Of a stretch of DNA of 64,000 bases, positions 45,812 through 57,891 are shown in pieces. Source of the DNA: Russula earlei. Its lineage: Eukaryota; Basidiomycota; Agaricomycetes; Russulales; Russulaceae. Every line of letters starts with the position of its first letter. The first letter of the stretch is position 1. A program made the translations under genes and the position numbers. The notes below the pieces were generated by a model. That model was not told the DNA's origin, searched no databases, and saw only the letters and a list, made by a program, of their open reading frames with translations. The DNA is taken from positions 1-64,000 of the forward strand of contig JAGFNK010000165.1 of NCBI GenBank assembly GCA_025769875.1, in the 5' to 3' direction.

Positions 45812-48151
45812 ATGCCCACTCAATCAGAGTTCGGCGACGGCGTAACCGTCGTCGAGGCCACGACCGCGAGCTCCGGATACGCGCACGGACAGGAGCCCGT
45901 CGGGAGCACCCGCGCCAAGGGTGTCGAGATGTCGCCCTCCTCCTCGCGGGCGAAGCCGCGCGACACGCTCGCCAAGACGCTTGACTACTTCTCAGAAGTA
46001 CGGCCGTTCGTCGTGCGCATCGGGAGGAAAGGCGTAATCGGTGCTCTGCAAGAGCTCGACGCGGAACTACGCGCTGTACGCGTCTCTCCTTCTTTGCCTT
46101 CTATTTTTCGGGCTACGTGGGCTTACTCTGGTGGTTGCAGGCGGGATATAGCAAGATTATTTCCGACAAGGTGTGTGTGTATGTGTTCGGAGGGGTTTTT
46201 TTTTTTTTTTGCGACTTGTCGCGAGGGTTTGTCGGGGCCGTTCTCGTTCTCATCATGCGGCTTTGGAGCGACTCGAGGACTAATCTCCTGCACACAGTTT
46301 CCCACAGACTGGATAGGCAAAGAGATTGCACCTGGACAAATTGGTCTCATCAATCACGGTGGCAAGCCCAAGTTGCTCACGAAACCTGGACGCTATCCGG
46401 GCTTCCCTTTCCGGAATTGGTGGGCTCGCTCATACAAGGGGACACGCGGATGTGAGTGTGGTTACGATCTGCCATCGCGGCGCGACCTTTTGAGTGGGGA
46501 GCTCCGCTGACGCGCCGCCCCGGGCCTGGGGTCGTCCTTACTTGATTTGCAGTGTCGGACACGGTCATCAATTTCCAGGGCTTGACTGTCGTGCAAGTGT
46601 CGCAGAACCAGGCGGCAGTTGTTTCGGACCCTCAGAATCAAATATTCGTGCTCAAGAACACTGGCTTTGTCGCGTATGGCATCACCGGCAGCTACGACGT
46701 GCTCGCGATAGTCGACCAGACGCATCTCCCCCATCTGATCAAGGACCACGTCACCGGCGCCGTCCTCGGTCGTAGCCTCGAGGTCCGCATGTCAGCTTCC
46801 ACTGGCCCTGTGAATTCCGCAACGAAGGACTACGTCGTCGCGTTGTTGTGAGTCGCCGCTCGCGTTCATCCTTATCCCTCGTGAAGAGTATCAGGATTGC
46901 TGATGAGGATTGGGATCCGTCGTGTCCAGTTTGGACATACCGGCAAACAATTGCGCCATTTTGCAGTCCGGGAATGATCTCGAGCTGCTTTCCGCGGGAC
47001 AGCACTGCATCACGCATCCGAACGTCACGCTGCGTGGACTCTACACGCTTGGCGAAAACCAATTCGAGATGCCGACAAAGGATATGTGCGTGAACTGCCT
47101 GTCACTGTTCCCTGACGACTGACAACTCTGGACCCAAAGATTCACCCGTGACCAGGTTCCGGTGAGCTTGAAGCTGTACCTCAAGTGGCAGCTGGAGGAG
47201 CCCCTCAAGCTTGCGACACACGGATACGAGACGCCCTACGATGCCCTTCGAGACAAGACCCAGTCCATCTTGACGCAGATCGTCGCTCACCGTACGGTTG
47301 TCTTCGTCAGCGTGGATGATGATTTGACTCCTTTCCGTAGTCGACTACAGCTCCATGGTTAAGCAACGCTCCCTGGGTGGCGACGCCGTGGAGGATCCAG
47401 AGAACCCTTCTCAATTCCTTGACGCGCTAAGGACACACGCGATGGACGATTTGCATGCCGCCGCCCTTGAATACGGTATCATTTTGAAGGACCTCGCGGT
47501 CATTGATAGGCAGTTCAAGGGTGAGGCTCTCCGAAATATTCTCTATTAGCTTCATGACAAGTACATCAGGCGAGATCGCGAGCACGATGGATAAACTCAC
47601 CAAACGTGCCCTGCAAGCTCAAATCGACGCTGCGGTACGTCTTCTCCGCTGCGGGGAAATGGGATAGGGCTTAACCGAGCGCCTCCACAGAACGTCGATC
47701 GTGAAAACAGCAACAAGGTCAAGCAGGAAGAGGGTGTTCTGTCCGTCGTCCGCATCAAGGCACAATCTCGCAACGTACGTGCCCGCTCCACGCGCAGCCC
47801 ACTTCCTACTGACTCGATCCGTCTCTTCAGGCGGAATCCGACGCCGAAGCGTACTCCATCATCGCGGCTGCCAAGGCGGTCGCCGAGCGCACCCGCATCG
47901 AAGCCGAGGCGCAAGCGCACGCGACACGTCTCGCAGCCGAGGCGGAAGCGGAAGCGATCCGCATCAAGGCGCGGGCGGACGCGGACGTCGGGGACGAGTT
48001 CGCGCAGGAGATGGGCCGCCGTCGGCAGGAGATCGCACGCGTGGCCGCGTTTGGGAACAAGGCCGTCTTCGTCCCGACCGAGGCCATGGGCATCGCGACA
48101 CCCGCCCTCGCTGGGATGGCGGCTGGTGTGGGTGCGGATTTGAGAAGATAA
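45812..48151 (+). CDS. SPFH/band-7 (PHB) domain protein
   Basis: Predicted 566 aa from ten exons with matching phases: 45812-46075, 46141-46170, 46298-46451, 46553-46847, 46930-47085, 47140-47291, 47341-47520, 47570-47634, 47691-47774, 47831-48151. After a Ser/Thr-rich N-terminus come PTDWIGKEIAPGQIGLINHG, RNWWARSYKGTRG and FQGLTVVQVSQNQAAVVSD. Then follow the SPFH core (FTRDQVPVSLKLYLKWQLEE, QILTQIVAH-type helix, AALEYGIILKDLAVIDRQF) and a long Ala/Glu-rich coiled coil (AEAEAEAIRIKARADADVG) typical of stomatin/flotillin-type scaffolds. Such proteins oligomerise on membranes and organise lipid domains. No N-terminal membrane anchor is visible, so attachment must be by lipid, hairpin or partner. 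Intron 2 contains a T run of about 17. Confidence 0.85.
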
Positions 48152-48529
48152 AGTTGAATATGCTTTTTTTGGACCTCATCGTCACCACCTCTCAACCATA
48201 CATATCCCCGTTCTTGTCCCCGTTCTTGCTTGTCACTCATTGGGCGGTTACTGCTTCGATCGATTCGAAGTCTGGTTCTTTTGTAAATTGAATCATGTAC
48301 CAATACTGTAGTGTATTCTGGAGCTGAGAATCTTTCCTTATGTCGCCTTCTTAACCCAGCAGTGTAGCCTCTGAACGTGACGCGATTCTGGGCGCAATCA
48401 GGTAGTTGATCGTACTGGTCGAAACTGACGTCAAAGGGATGTTATCAAGTCATCCTGCAATGTAATCGAACACTCGGCACTCAGCACTCAGATCCGCCAT
48501 TCGTCGATGTCCGTCCCATCTGACCCCGA
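48152..48529. other. Intergenic, no gene seen
   Basis: Nothing recognisable on either strand. Confidence 0.5.
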
Positions 48530-48575
48530 ATGTCAAGTTTCTCCCTGACCTGCTCGCTCAGTGGCCCTGGCCAAG
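48530..48575 (+). pseudogene. Fragment of a sesquiterpene synthase first exon
   Basis: ATGTCAAG and CTCCCTGACC.GCTCGCTCAGTGGCCCTGGCCAAG match the start of the gene at 53705, with about 11 bases of the original missing between them. The coded motif LPDxLAQWPWP is the N-terminal signature of Agaricomycete sesquiterpene synthases. Nothing downstream matches, so it is a truncated relic. Confidence 0.6.
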
Positions 48576-51498
48576 GGTTGATTAGGGTCGAGGCTCGATC
48601 GTGCACACACACATGCGCGCTTTGGATTGAGATATAGGCCGCAGAGTGCGCATATACGCTGGCATGGGAATGAGAATCGATGGATATGCGAATGCGTACC
48701 TCAGCGTCTCGCGCGTGGGGCACGAACATCGAGGCTTCCTATCTATTGAGCCGGGTGCATGAGTAAGGGCCCTGACGGCCGCTATATATATATATGAGAG
48801 CTAGAGGACGGAAGATTTCGGGGTTACGACTCGGAGGCGACGCGTGCTGAGCGCTCAGGGGCGCGCGCACCAAATCAGGGACGCGTGCTACTGTCAAACT
48901 GGGGAGTCGCATGTACGGTTTGGGGGATGTTCTGTTTACGCGGGCGGGGCGTGGCGGCGGGGCGAACGCGTCTTCCCGGGGGGGGGGGGCGCGCTCGCGA
49001 CGACCTGAACGCTACGCAGATGTCGAGTTGTCGACCCCAGGTTACAGGAATCGAATCGCTTGATGTATGCATGGGACTCGGACAAAAGGTCAGAGAAGTG
49101 CTGGAGAAAACGGGAGCACGGTGGTGGAAGAAAAAACAGGAGGGCCCGTCGAAGTTAGAAGGAGCGTCAGATTATTGATTATATATATATATATATTCCA
49201 CCGCCACGTGCCGTCTGCAGACGAACTTTCACAATCTCTCATGTCTTCCAAGTACCGTCTCGCCGCGAACTTGCGCAACGCAGATGTCATGCAAGGGAGC
49301 GTTCCCTTACACAGATGCGCTTTCTCGGTTGGATCCCTTGATAAGGGAAAATACGGGTAGAAGTCCGAGGGCGCGACTTATTAGTACGCGGGGACACAAG
49401 TGGGAAGTAGCACGCGGGGGGGATTTCGAGAACACGTTTCCCTTTTTTACAATTCGTTCGCTCGTTTTCCGAGCCTTTTTAAGTTCGTCTGTACACTATT
49501 TGCAAATACCTTATCGTAATTTCCGAGACATGGAAGAAGTCTAGGTAAATTAAACAATGTGGCCTTTAGCCGCGGCGTTCAACTTGCATTCGGTGCTGCC
49601 CTTAAGACATTTGGTTTAATGCACATTTGAGACAGAGAATTTTAAATTTCACTCTGTACTTTCTCTAAAACTCAAACAAATTTTTTTAGGTTGAACAAAA
49701 TTGAAACTTATCGATCACGGGATCGAAAAAAAAAAAAAAAAGGTCACCACCAAAAAGTTTTCCTGAGTCCTTCCGGACCCGGACCCGGATGCGTAGCGCG
49801 TCACACCGCGAAGGCGCTTTGCGTGTTTTCGCCCTTTGCGGACCGAGATCCGCCATCCCTAGTGCGTTTCGGTCCACCGCCGATGGGCAGAGGTGTAGAT
49901 TTCCCGCAAAGCCGACCAAAGCCAGGGCTACCCGTCCGAGTCTTCGCACTTCATAGCCCCCTGCACAACACTACCCAAACCCACCAACCCAATGCCACAG
50001 CATGCGACAATGACGAGAGACCGCATGTATAGTTCCTCTCACGCGAACATAATCCCTTCCCACTGAGACGCCCATAAACGTCTCAATACCGCAGACAGCA
50101 CGAACCATAGTCTTTCGCCGCCAACTCCTGAGGTCACAAAGTCCAACCAACCTGAAATCCCTGCCTCTCTCCACCACTGGCTCGTCAACGCTCACGCCAC
50201 CCAGCCCTGCCTCCTTGCCACACGTACCAGCATACGATGACCTCGAGCGCTCCATCATCCCCCTTTGTGTCGCCCGCAGTTCAAGCCTGCTCGGTTTGTC
50301 AGTCGCAAGCTCACTTTCTTTCTTCCTGCACGACGGAGGCTCAGGACAGCTGCAGCTACGACGACACCACAACGCACATACGGCTGAAAACTCCACTCTA
50401 GACATTGTGACTGTGGACAGTCAAACTTTCATGCCTCTGGCGGGAAATGTATAGCGGATTGTGGCTGGCCGCGGAATTTGCTATACATGAGTACATCATC
50501 GCCCCCATCGTCGTGCGTCCGTCACCTCCAGTTTGCCCTCTCATCACCTCCCTCACGTCCCTCGACTACGTTCTCAAGAGTCGCCCTCGCCATCACCGAT
50601 CACCACGTTTTAGCGCCGCCACCGGAGACGACGCCTCGACGCCTCGTGTCGCCCGATCTGACCCCTTTCACTGGCTGGGATTTCCTTTCATACGCCTGTC
50701 TTTCAGGCCTTTCCTGTCCCTGAGCTCCTCTCCTTACATATCTCAAATACAGGGAGAGGCCCTCTTGTTCCCTTCCTTGTATGTACCCGAGCGGATCCGA
50801 CTGAACGAATGCACGCAAACGACGTCTCCTGCATGCCCGCTGGGTTTCTCGCTCCTCTGTCCTTTCATCTCATCCCATCTATTCTATCATCGGGTCCATC
50901 AATCTTACAAACTCACTTGCGTGTCTCCGGACACGTTTCACTAGGCGAGGGGCGAGAATTGGGGGGGTGTGGGGCATGGACATTGTGATGGCCATAAAGT
51001 GAGCCGCTCGAGGGTGGATGGGAAGAAGAGGGATGAGAGGATGCAAAATGAAAATGAAAACGAAAAATACACAAGCAACTCGTGTCACATGGGGAAAAGC
51101 GAGTGGAAACTTGAGAGAACCGGCACGTTGGGCACAGAGGTAGCTTGGGACCGGGACCATGGGGAAAGGAGCAGTAGGAAGGAGAGGAGAGACGAAGAGG
51201 AAGAACGGAGCCAACTTGGTCATTGAGTTGACTGGAGCGTGGTCAGCCTTCTCGGAAGAGAGCCAAGCCTGCGAGTCCGGAAATATCATATCTATCAAAG
51301 TACTGATAGATCATGATGAGCGGATCCCTCTTCGGAGATTGGCCACATATAGGAGCGGGCTCACTTGGGAGTATAAGAGCCAATGCCTGGATGCCCTCCA
51401 GCAGCTTTCCTCTTTGTTTCGCGTTTGGTACTGGTTACCAACCAACAGCATTTTCTCCACCGCTTTCCGACTTTCATTTTCAATCGACAATAACTACG
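48576..51498. other. Intergenic with low-complexity tracts, no gene seen
   Basis: TA microsatellites at 48783-48795 and 49178-49196, a G10 run near 48980, and an A17 run near 49726-49741. Open frames in 49.7-51.0 kb (for example 50447-50944) have no recognisable protein content. A C/T-rich stretch lies at 50520-50740. Confidence 0.45.
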
Positions 51499-51911
51499 AT
51501 GCGCACGTCCCCTATCGTCGCCTTTATCTGCCTCGCCATGGGCGTCGCCCCGTCCTTCTCACTTCCTTCAATCTCGCTTAGGCGCACCCACTCCCTAAAG
51601 TTCTGCCTTTACTTTACTTTTTATTGTAGAGCTAATCCGTCCAAAAAAGATCAGGCGGTCGAGATCATGTTGGCACTTCTCAGAATGGCAGCAACTCTGG
51701 CCAGCGTCCCATGTACCATGATTATGTTGAGCATGATTCTCATGGGAATGTCATTTCTGCGGTTTCAATTCCTGAACGTCTCCCCCAGCCGAAATATCCC
51801 CCGAATACTTTGGTTTCTGCAGGGATCGGTCCCGAAAAGAGTCTTCAGGATTTCCAGAATCAGAGTCCGAGGAGGCACAGCACGTGGCCGCCACCGAAAT
51901 TAATTAATTAA
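51499..51911 (+). CDS. Small secreted protein
   Basis: Two exons, 51499-51599 and 51650-51911, give 120 aa. The start MRTSPIVAFICLAMGVAPSF is a classic signal peptide ending near SFSLPS. The intron (50 nt) uses AA|GTTCTG and AAAAAAG|ATC; the upstream TAG acceptor would bring in a stop. The mature part contains RPMYHDYVEHDSHGNVISAV and a Pro-rich region PERLPQPKYPPN, then ends PPPKLIN. I recall no named family; short Pro/Asp/His-rich secreted proteins with this DSxGN-type motif occur in mushrooms. It has no cysteine-rich pattern in the mature chain. A TATA-like GTATAAGAG lies near 51371. Function unknown; could be wall-associated or effector-like. Confidence 0.55.
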
Positions 51912-53704
51912 TTGGTGTGCCGCTACAATTGGATTCACATGTACTAGTATTATCCGTTTCTCCTTGCTCTACAATCCGATCCGAAATGCCAGTTGAGAAA
52001 CCAATGGAGTTTACGACGGCTGACGTGGCGTTCGGCCCTCATCATTCAACAGACCTACGTCTGCACCACGATGTGTCCAGTTCCCGCTGCGAGATGCAAT
52101 CTGATGGTGCCACTGGCGTGCTTTCATGTTTGCCCCGCGGTCGATGAGCGCTGAGCCCTCCGGGATGGCACTGCACAGAGAGGTTCACCACCCAAGGTCA
52201 TGATGTATATGTATGTAAATCTACCTCAGCGCCACGTGCCAGAAGTAAGCCCATGATCCTTAAGGACGCTGTGCTGCCTATTGGCCTGGCTGGATTTGAT
52301 ATTCGACCAACGACGTGCGTGATAAAGTCAAGATCTCCACCAACATGACACATCACTTCCCGCATCGCCACGCTCTGAGCGACGCCAGCCCCTCCCGTCC
52401 TCTTTCCTCTTTCCCCTCCTCAACCAAATCTTGGGCCCACAGTCTACCCCCAACTAACTTGATGCGTCTAATAACGCCATCACGAAAGGCTACCCTGATC
52501 CTCACAATAACCATTCTCTCTCCCGGGGACAGACGCTACCCCAAGGCACCTACAGCCCCCGGCACCACCCCGCAGAACTGAACAACCCTGTTACCCGCTC
52601 TAACCTGTCTAATCTGGGCACACAGACAGGCTGCATATTACCCGTCTTGAGAACACAGCCGATAACATGCCGGCCCTAATGTCCAACAACAACACCCCCC
52701 GTGAACCCATCTACAATTACATGAACTGCGAGGACATCCCCCATAAGACTTTTCCGGGTACTAGTCTCTGAGGCAGGAGGCAGCCCATTCTATATGGGTC
52801 ATGAGATGCGAAGGAGTCATCCAAGACCGTTCTCAAACAGAGCGTGAGGTCCGCACCAGGTGGCTCCGTGCCATCGACTCGAGGCTTACCAACAACAAAA
52901 TCACCACGACGCTAATCAATGCGACAAAGGCCTTAATCTGTAAAATGACATCTGGGAAATCTCCAGAAAACAATGGTAGGTGGTCACGAGGTCGTACCTG
53001 AGTGTCTACTGGCATGCGTAAGCGCGTTCACTCGGTCTTCGCCGGCGACAGCGCGTTTATAGGCTGATCCGCTTTCTCCGCTACCTAACACTTATTTGTA
53101 CCTTGGCTACCAAGAAAAAACTCCTTGATTTGAACTTGAAGCTTCCTCAATGACTCGATCAATGTTTTTTTTTTTTTTTTTCGTTACTGAATCAAGGATC
53201 GACCCACCTTTCCCTGTGCCATGGCTCTAACCGACTTAGGCGGCGTCCGGGAAAGCGTCCTGAATGTAGGGCCCAGGTTCGTCCCCTGCAATTTCAAGTC
53301 CTGCTAGTAGCTGTCTGTCTCCCACGTCCGCTGCATCCAAGTGTATTCCTCCGACCCGTTGAACATCCAGTTGGACGCTACTGTTGATGGACATTTACCT
53401 GATCTGAACAAGTGATTGCATCGCTTGATTTAGTGCTTTATCCTAAGACACTGAAATATTGGAGCCTCCGGATCAGCCATACTTCGACTTGGCAGGGTCA
53501 GATCACACACGCTTACCGAATCAATATATAGTATCAGCTCCTGTCTGAAGTGATCGGGGCGAGAAAATGGTGGGGTTTCAGGCTGTAGACCCCTATTCTC
53601 CGTGTCCTCCACCTGGGAGAGCTGGCTGCACACAGACTGTGGGTATATAAAGGAGACAGTAGCCTCATCAGGTCTCATCAATCACCTTCTGTCTGAGATA
53701 TTCA
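51912..53704. other. Intergenic, possible retroelement remains
   Basis: At 52660-53000 broken frames read NYMNCEDIPHKTFPGT and RTRWLRAIDSRLTNNKITTT, which resemble the N-terminal parts of retroelement polyproteins but are too short to assign. A T17 run lies at 53165-53181. A palindrome ATTAATTAATTAAT is at 51899-51912. A GTATATAAAGG box at about 53642 is the likely TATA of the terpene synthase gene, about 60 bp before its ATG. Confidence 0.4.
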
Positions 53705-54980
53705 ATGTCAAGCCTTCCTCAAATTTATCTCCCTGACCCGCTCGCTCAGTGGCCCTGGCCAAGAAAGCTGAACGCCCACTACGCAGAGGTCAAGCCCGAG
53801 TCCGATGAATGGTTGAAGAGCTTCCAGGCTCTCGACCCCAAGTCACAGAAATCGTTTGACCGATGCAATTTCCGTCAGTCGCTCTCCTTCTCCCAGATCT
53901 TCCTGAGAAATCGAGGGTATATGTAGCGCTCCTCGGCTGTCTTGAATATCCGTTGCTCGACAAAGGTCTGCCAGTCCGCCGTCCGTTCCGATCTACCTTT
54001 TTATCGACGGTTCTCCTCCAGATGGCGCTCGAGCGGCTTGCGATCTCATGGTTCTCTTTTTCATATACGACGAGTTCACGGACACGGTCAATGCCGATGG
54101 CGCGCGTCGTTACGCAGACCTAGTTATGGATGCCATCCGGAACCCTCACAAAACCCGCCCCCAAGGGGAGCCAAAGCTTGGCGAGATTGCCCGACAGTGT
54201 GTTTATGTCCCTGCGTGCAATTGCGATCCTCTCTGAGGATGACGTTTCGCAGATTTTGGCTGCGAGCGATCAAGGTTTGCAACGCATCTGCCCAAGAGCG
54301 ATTCATCGCATCGTTCTCAGAGTATGTCTACGCGGTGATAGACGAGGCATCCGACCGCGCAGGGGGTCACGTCCGAAGCATCGAGGATTATCTGAAGCTC
54401 AGGCGGCTCACGGTCGGCGGATACCCATCGTTCATGCCCGTAGAGGCAGGTCTAGATATCCCGAACGAGGTCATGGCGCACTCTGTGATGAAGTTGCTGT
54501 GCGCTTTGGCCGCCGAGTCTCTCGTTCTTACAAACGTTGGCGTTTCTCCGCACGGGCCGCGGGCGCATACATATCTAACACTTCGATCATCAGGATTTGT
54601 ACTCGTACAACATTGAGCAAGCTGCGGGACACGACGGTCACAACATCGTCACCGTCGTCATGAACGAGAAGAGGTTGGATCTGAACGGCGCGCTGAAGTG
54701 GCTGGGGGAATATCACGGCCAAGTATTATCGAAGTTCCAGGCGCAGAGCCGGACCCTTCCCTCGTGGGGGGATAAGATCGACGCTGACGTTGCCACCTTT
54801 GTGGAGAGACTGGCTTACTGGATCCGCGGGGTAGACTGTTGGTCGCTTGAGACGGAGAGGTATTTTGGTACGAAGGGGCCGGAGGTCCAGCGGCATAGGC
54901 TGGTAACGTTGCTTCCAAAGGTGAAAGAAGCGCATGTGACTCCCATGATGTCTGCTCAGCCCAGCGCTGAAATTCACTAA
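53705..54980 (+). CDS. Sesquiterpene synthase (trichodiene synthase-like fold)
   Basis: Predicted 350 aa from exons 53705-53873, 53927-53965, 54022-54196, 54253-54535 and 54594-54980; all phases agree. The N-terminus has LPDPLAQWPWPRKLN. The metal-binding acidic motif is FIYDEFTD, with D86 E87 and D90 (DExxD). The NSE motif NDLYSYNIE (N222, S226, E230) is split by the last intron exactly after the Asn codon. An Arg-Tyr pair (ERYF, about R311-Y312) binds the diphosphate in relatives. Length is normal for mushroom sesquiterpene synthases, which convert farnesyl diphosphate to a C15 hydrocarbon in the cytosol. No P450 or other tailoring gene is beside it. The product cannot be predicted from sequence by eye. 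Confidence 0.92.
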
Positions 54981-57891
54981 TGCTGGGACAGGTCATCGTA
55001 TTTCTTTTAATTGCTAGACAATATGATACAGCCCTGTTTCCTTGTTAATTTCTAGATATGTATTATAGATGCGTCTCACCTCGCTCATTCTCGACCTTGG
55101 TGGCTAGCCTGATGGAACCACATTTGTAGACTGTGGAATATAAGGAATTGGACTTATTTCTTTTTCTTCACCTGACACACTGGACTGGGATAGCATGAGA
55201 AAGAGAGGTGAGTTAGGGTAAACAATATGACGAAATAGTACAACACAAACCAGCAAAGTACAGTGGTGATCAACTTGGATGTTGTGCAAATGAAAAACCT
55301 GCGTCCGCTTGTGCACCTTCTAACCTTGCAAGCAAGTAGGTAGGGCTGAGGTATGTCTGGCACAGGCCATCTGTTCTAACAACGGCAAGTGCGTTTCTGC
55401 ACAAAGGAGTGCGGTTCTGAGCCTAAGCACTGTCCCTGGCGAAGAATCTTTGGGTGTAACAAAGATGCGGCCGAGAACCCCAGAATGGCCTCACAGGCTG
55501 GCGATAATTTACCCCCGTACTGGAATCATGCATTTGAGAGGATTCTGGGGTCCTTCCTCAGGCCGAATGATCGCACATGGTAACCTAACTTGCGCAGCAA
55601 GCAGTCAGCATCTGAAAAACGCCAGCGCCATTGGGCGTTCATGTTGACATATTTGGCATGAAATGGAGTGCACAACAACAACTACCTCTTTTGGGAACAG
55701 CGTGCAGGTTTTTCATCACCTCTGGGATTGTCCTAAAATCCGGCGATGGGGTCTGGAAGGCAACTGGAGTTTCCAGACCGTTAGGGATCACCAAGATAAA
55801 CGCAGATTTGGAAGGCGAACGCACAGCCTCAATAACCTAGAGTTCAAGCGTAAGAATTACACAATATTCACAGGTTTCTGTTAGGAACAAACTACGAAGC
55901 TGTGAGTGTATTACGGTAGATTATTGGTGACGCAATCCCTACCATCGCAACACATGAGGTGAGAGAGTACATTGGATTGACTGATAGAGGACTAGTTCAA
56001 CTGGACGTAGGCGAATTGGGCATAGCGTCGAAGTATCCTGCGTTTATCGCATCGACTTGGGAAACCTGAGATAATGGGGGAGGGGAGGTTGTCGCCATAT
56101 TGTACCGCCCGCGGCGCGGAAAAAATATATATATTAGAGTACCAGAAGACGTCTACGACCGCAATGAGGCCGAGAATTCCGTGGTAAGCGTTGTTATTCT
56201 GCCATCACGTTCACGCAGTCTTCTCCGCAGTCGCTGTGCCGTCAAATCGCAAGCGGCCAGGTCTAGAAGGCCGCCCGGACAGTGAGATCTGGAAACCCCA
56301 AAAATAAGAGTAAGTAGCTAAGACGACAGCTGCGCGCGCAGTCGATTGACTTGCCGAATACGTTAGGTACCAGCAGGAGCTATACTACAAGGAGAATGTC
56401 ATGTCTCGTGAGCTGGTAGTTCTCCTCAGAGAAAAGGGAGATAGGGACAATAAGTTGTGTAGTGTAATCGATGGTGAGACAGCACCCAACGTTCGCATTA
56501 GCCATCAGCAGTGCTGAGAAGGCTCGACTAGGCGGTAGTATCAGTCCAAAGAGAGCCATCTCGAACTACGTAATGCGAGGCACAGAAACTTGATTGCCAG
56601 TCATGGCTGGCGGATGGCCAGAGCGCTCGTTCAAAACATAGAAACAGGCAGAACGATGAAAATGACAGTAGCAACCGCCGGGGAATAGAGAGCCGGGGGT
56701 CAAGCCACAATTACTGATTTTCGGGATCGAAGGTCCGTGTTGTCCGCTATGAAGCCGCGATCCTCCCACGACCCTCGCATCAAGGCGAATGCAAAGGAAC
56801 CGGTGAGAGTAGATGTCTGGGAGAAAATTCGGAAGCCGCAGATCTGCGCAGATCCTTCTGAGAACAATCAGCCATAACGAAGTAGCAAAGGAAGTAAACT
56901 ATGTGCGCGCTAGGGTTGAGATAATTAATGTCAGTGTGTTGGGAATTGGAGAAGCCCATGGGGTCCGTAATCATGCGAGTATTGTATGAGGGGAGTGTTA
57001 TTGTACCATCACATTGTGGCGGATGAGATCGCTGATATATCCACGTCACGTAGATACTCGTGGCGCTGGAATGGAAGTGCCTCGCAGAAGGGATTTCTGG
57101 ACGTCCAGAAACCAGTATGAACACAAAGGTCCTTCACTTACATTGACCCAAGGGCTACGTCAGGGTGGCCACATTCTTGTTCTCTTGTAAGAATGAATCG
57201 TGAGCGGAAAAAGAAAAGGTCCAGCCAGACAAAATTGAGATCAGAAGGACCAAGAGAGAGCGATCCGCGACGGCGTCTGTGGCAAGCCAAGCTTGTTACA
57301 TAATGGCACTCAGCCTCTGCAACTCAACGCGATTACTTTGCTCATCCGAACACCACTCGTGTAATCCCTTCTCGATTTTTCGTTAGGTCTGACTCTGTCA
57401 CCAGCTCGTGAGGCCCCTCTCCATTTCGTGAAATAATTCGTCACAATGTATCGAAGGTACTTACCAAGAAAATCACTGTGGAAGATAGCCGCCCTGGATC
57501 AACGTTTATCAAAGGCCATGACAGCACTCTTTGCAAGACAACCGCAGCTCGATATTAAGGTGCCATTCACGATGCAATCGCTGGCATCTTACTTAACTCG
57601 AACCCGATTGGCACGGCGTTCAGTTCCACGGTTGTACCCTTGTTCCCGGTGCCCTCGTGGGGCCGATGCCGCGGTGTTTTTGTCCTGTGCTCTTTTGCTA
57701 GTGAAATTTATGGCCAACGCCTTTCCCACCTGGAGCTGCACGCTTGCATCAAGTTGTTCATTTGCTGCATTTTTCGTCGCAAATAGAGCGCTACGTCAGC
57801 CGCCAGTCACGCATATAAGATGCTTCAAGCGGCGTGTTTCTCCCCCAACTCCTCCCTTTCGTCCTTCTTTTTACCCATTCCACTCCTTACA
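54981..57891. other. Intergenic, no gene recognised
   Basis: Open frames are short and without recognisable content. CATATAAG at about 57811-57818 is a likely TATA for the laccase gene, about 80 bp before its ATG. Confidence 0.45.

Noticed and set aside
50447..50944. 165-aa frame as a secreted protein
   Set aside because: Low-complexity pyrimidine-rich DNA gives Ser/Pro-rich frames in several phases; no signal peptide or domain.
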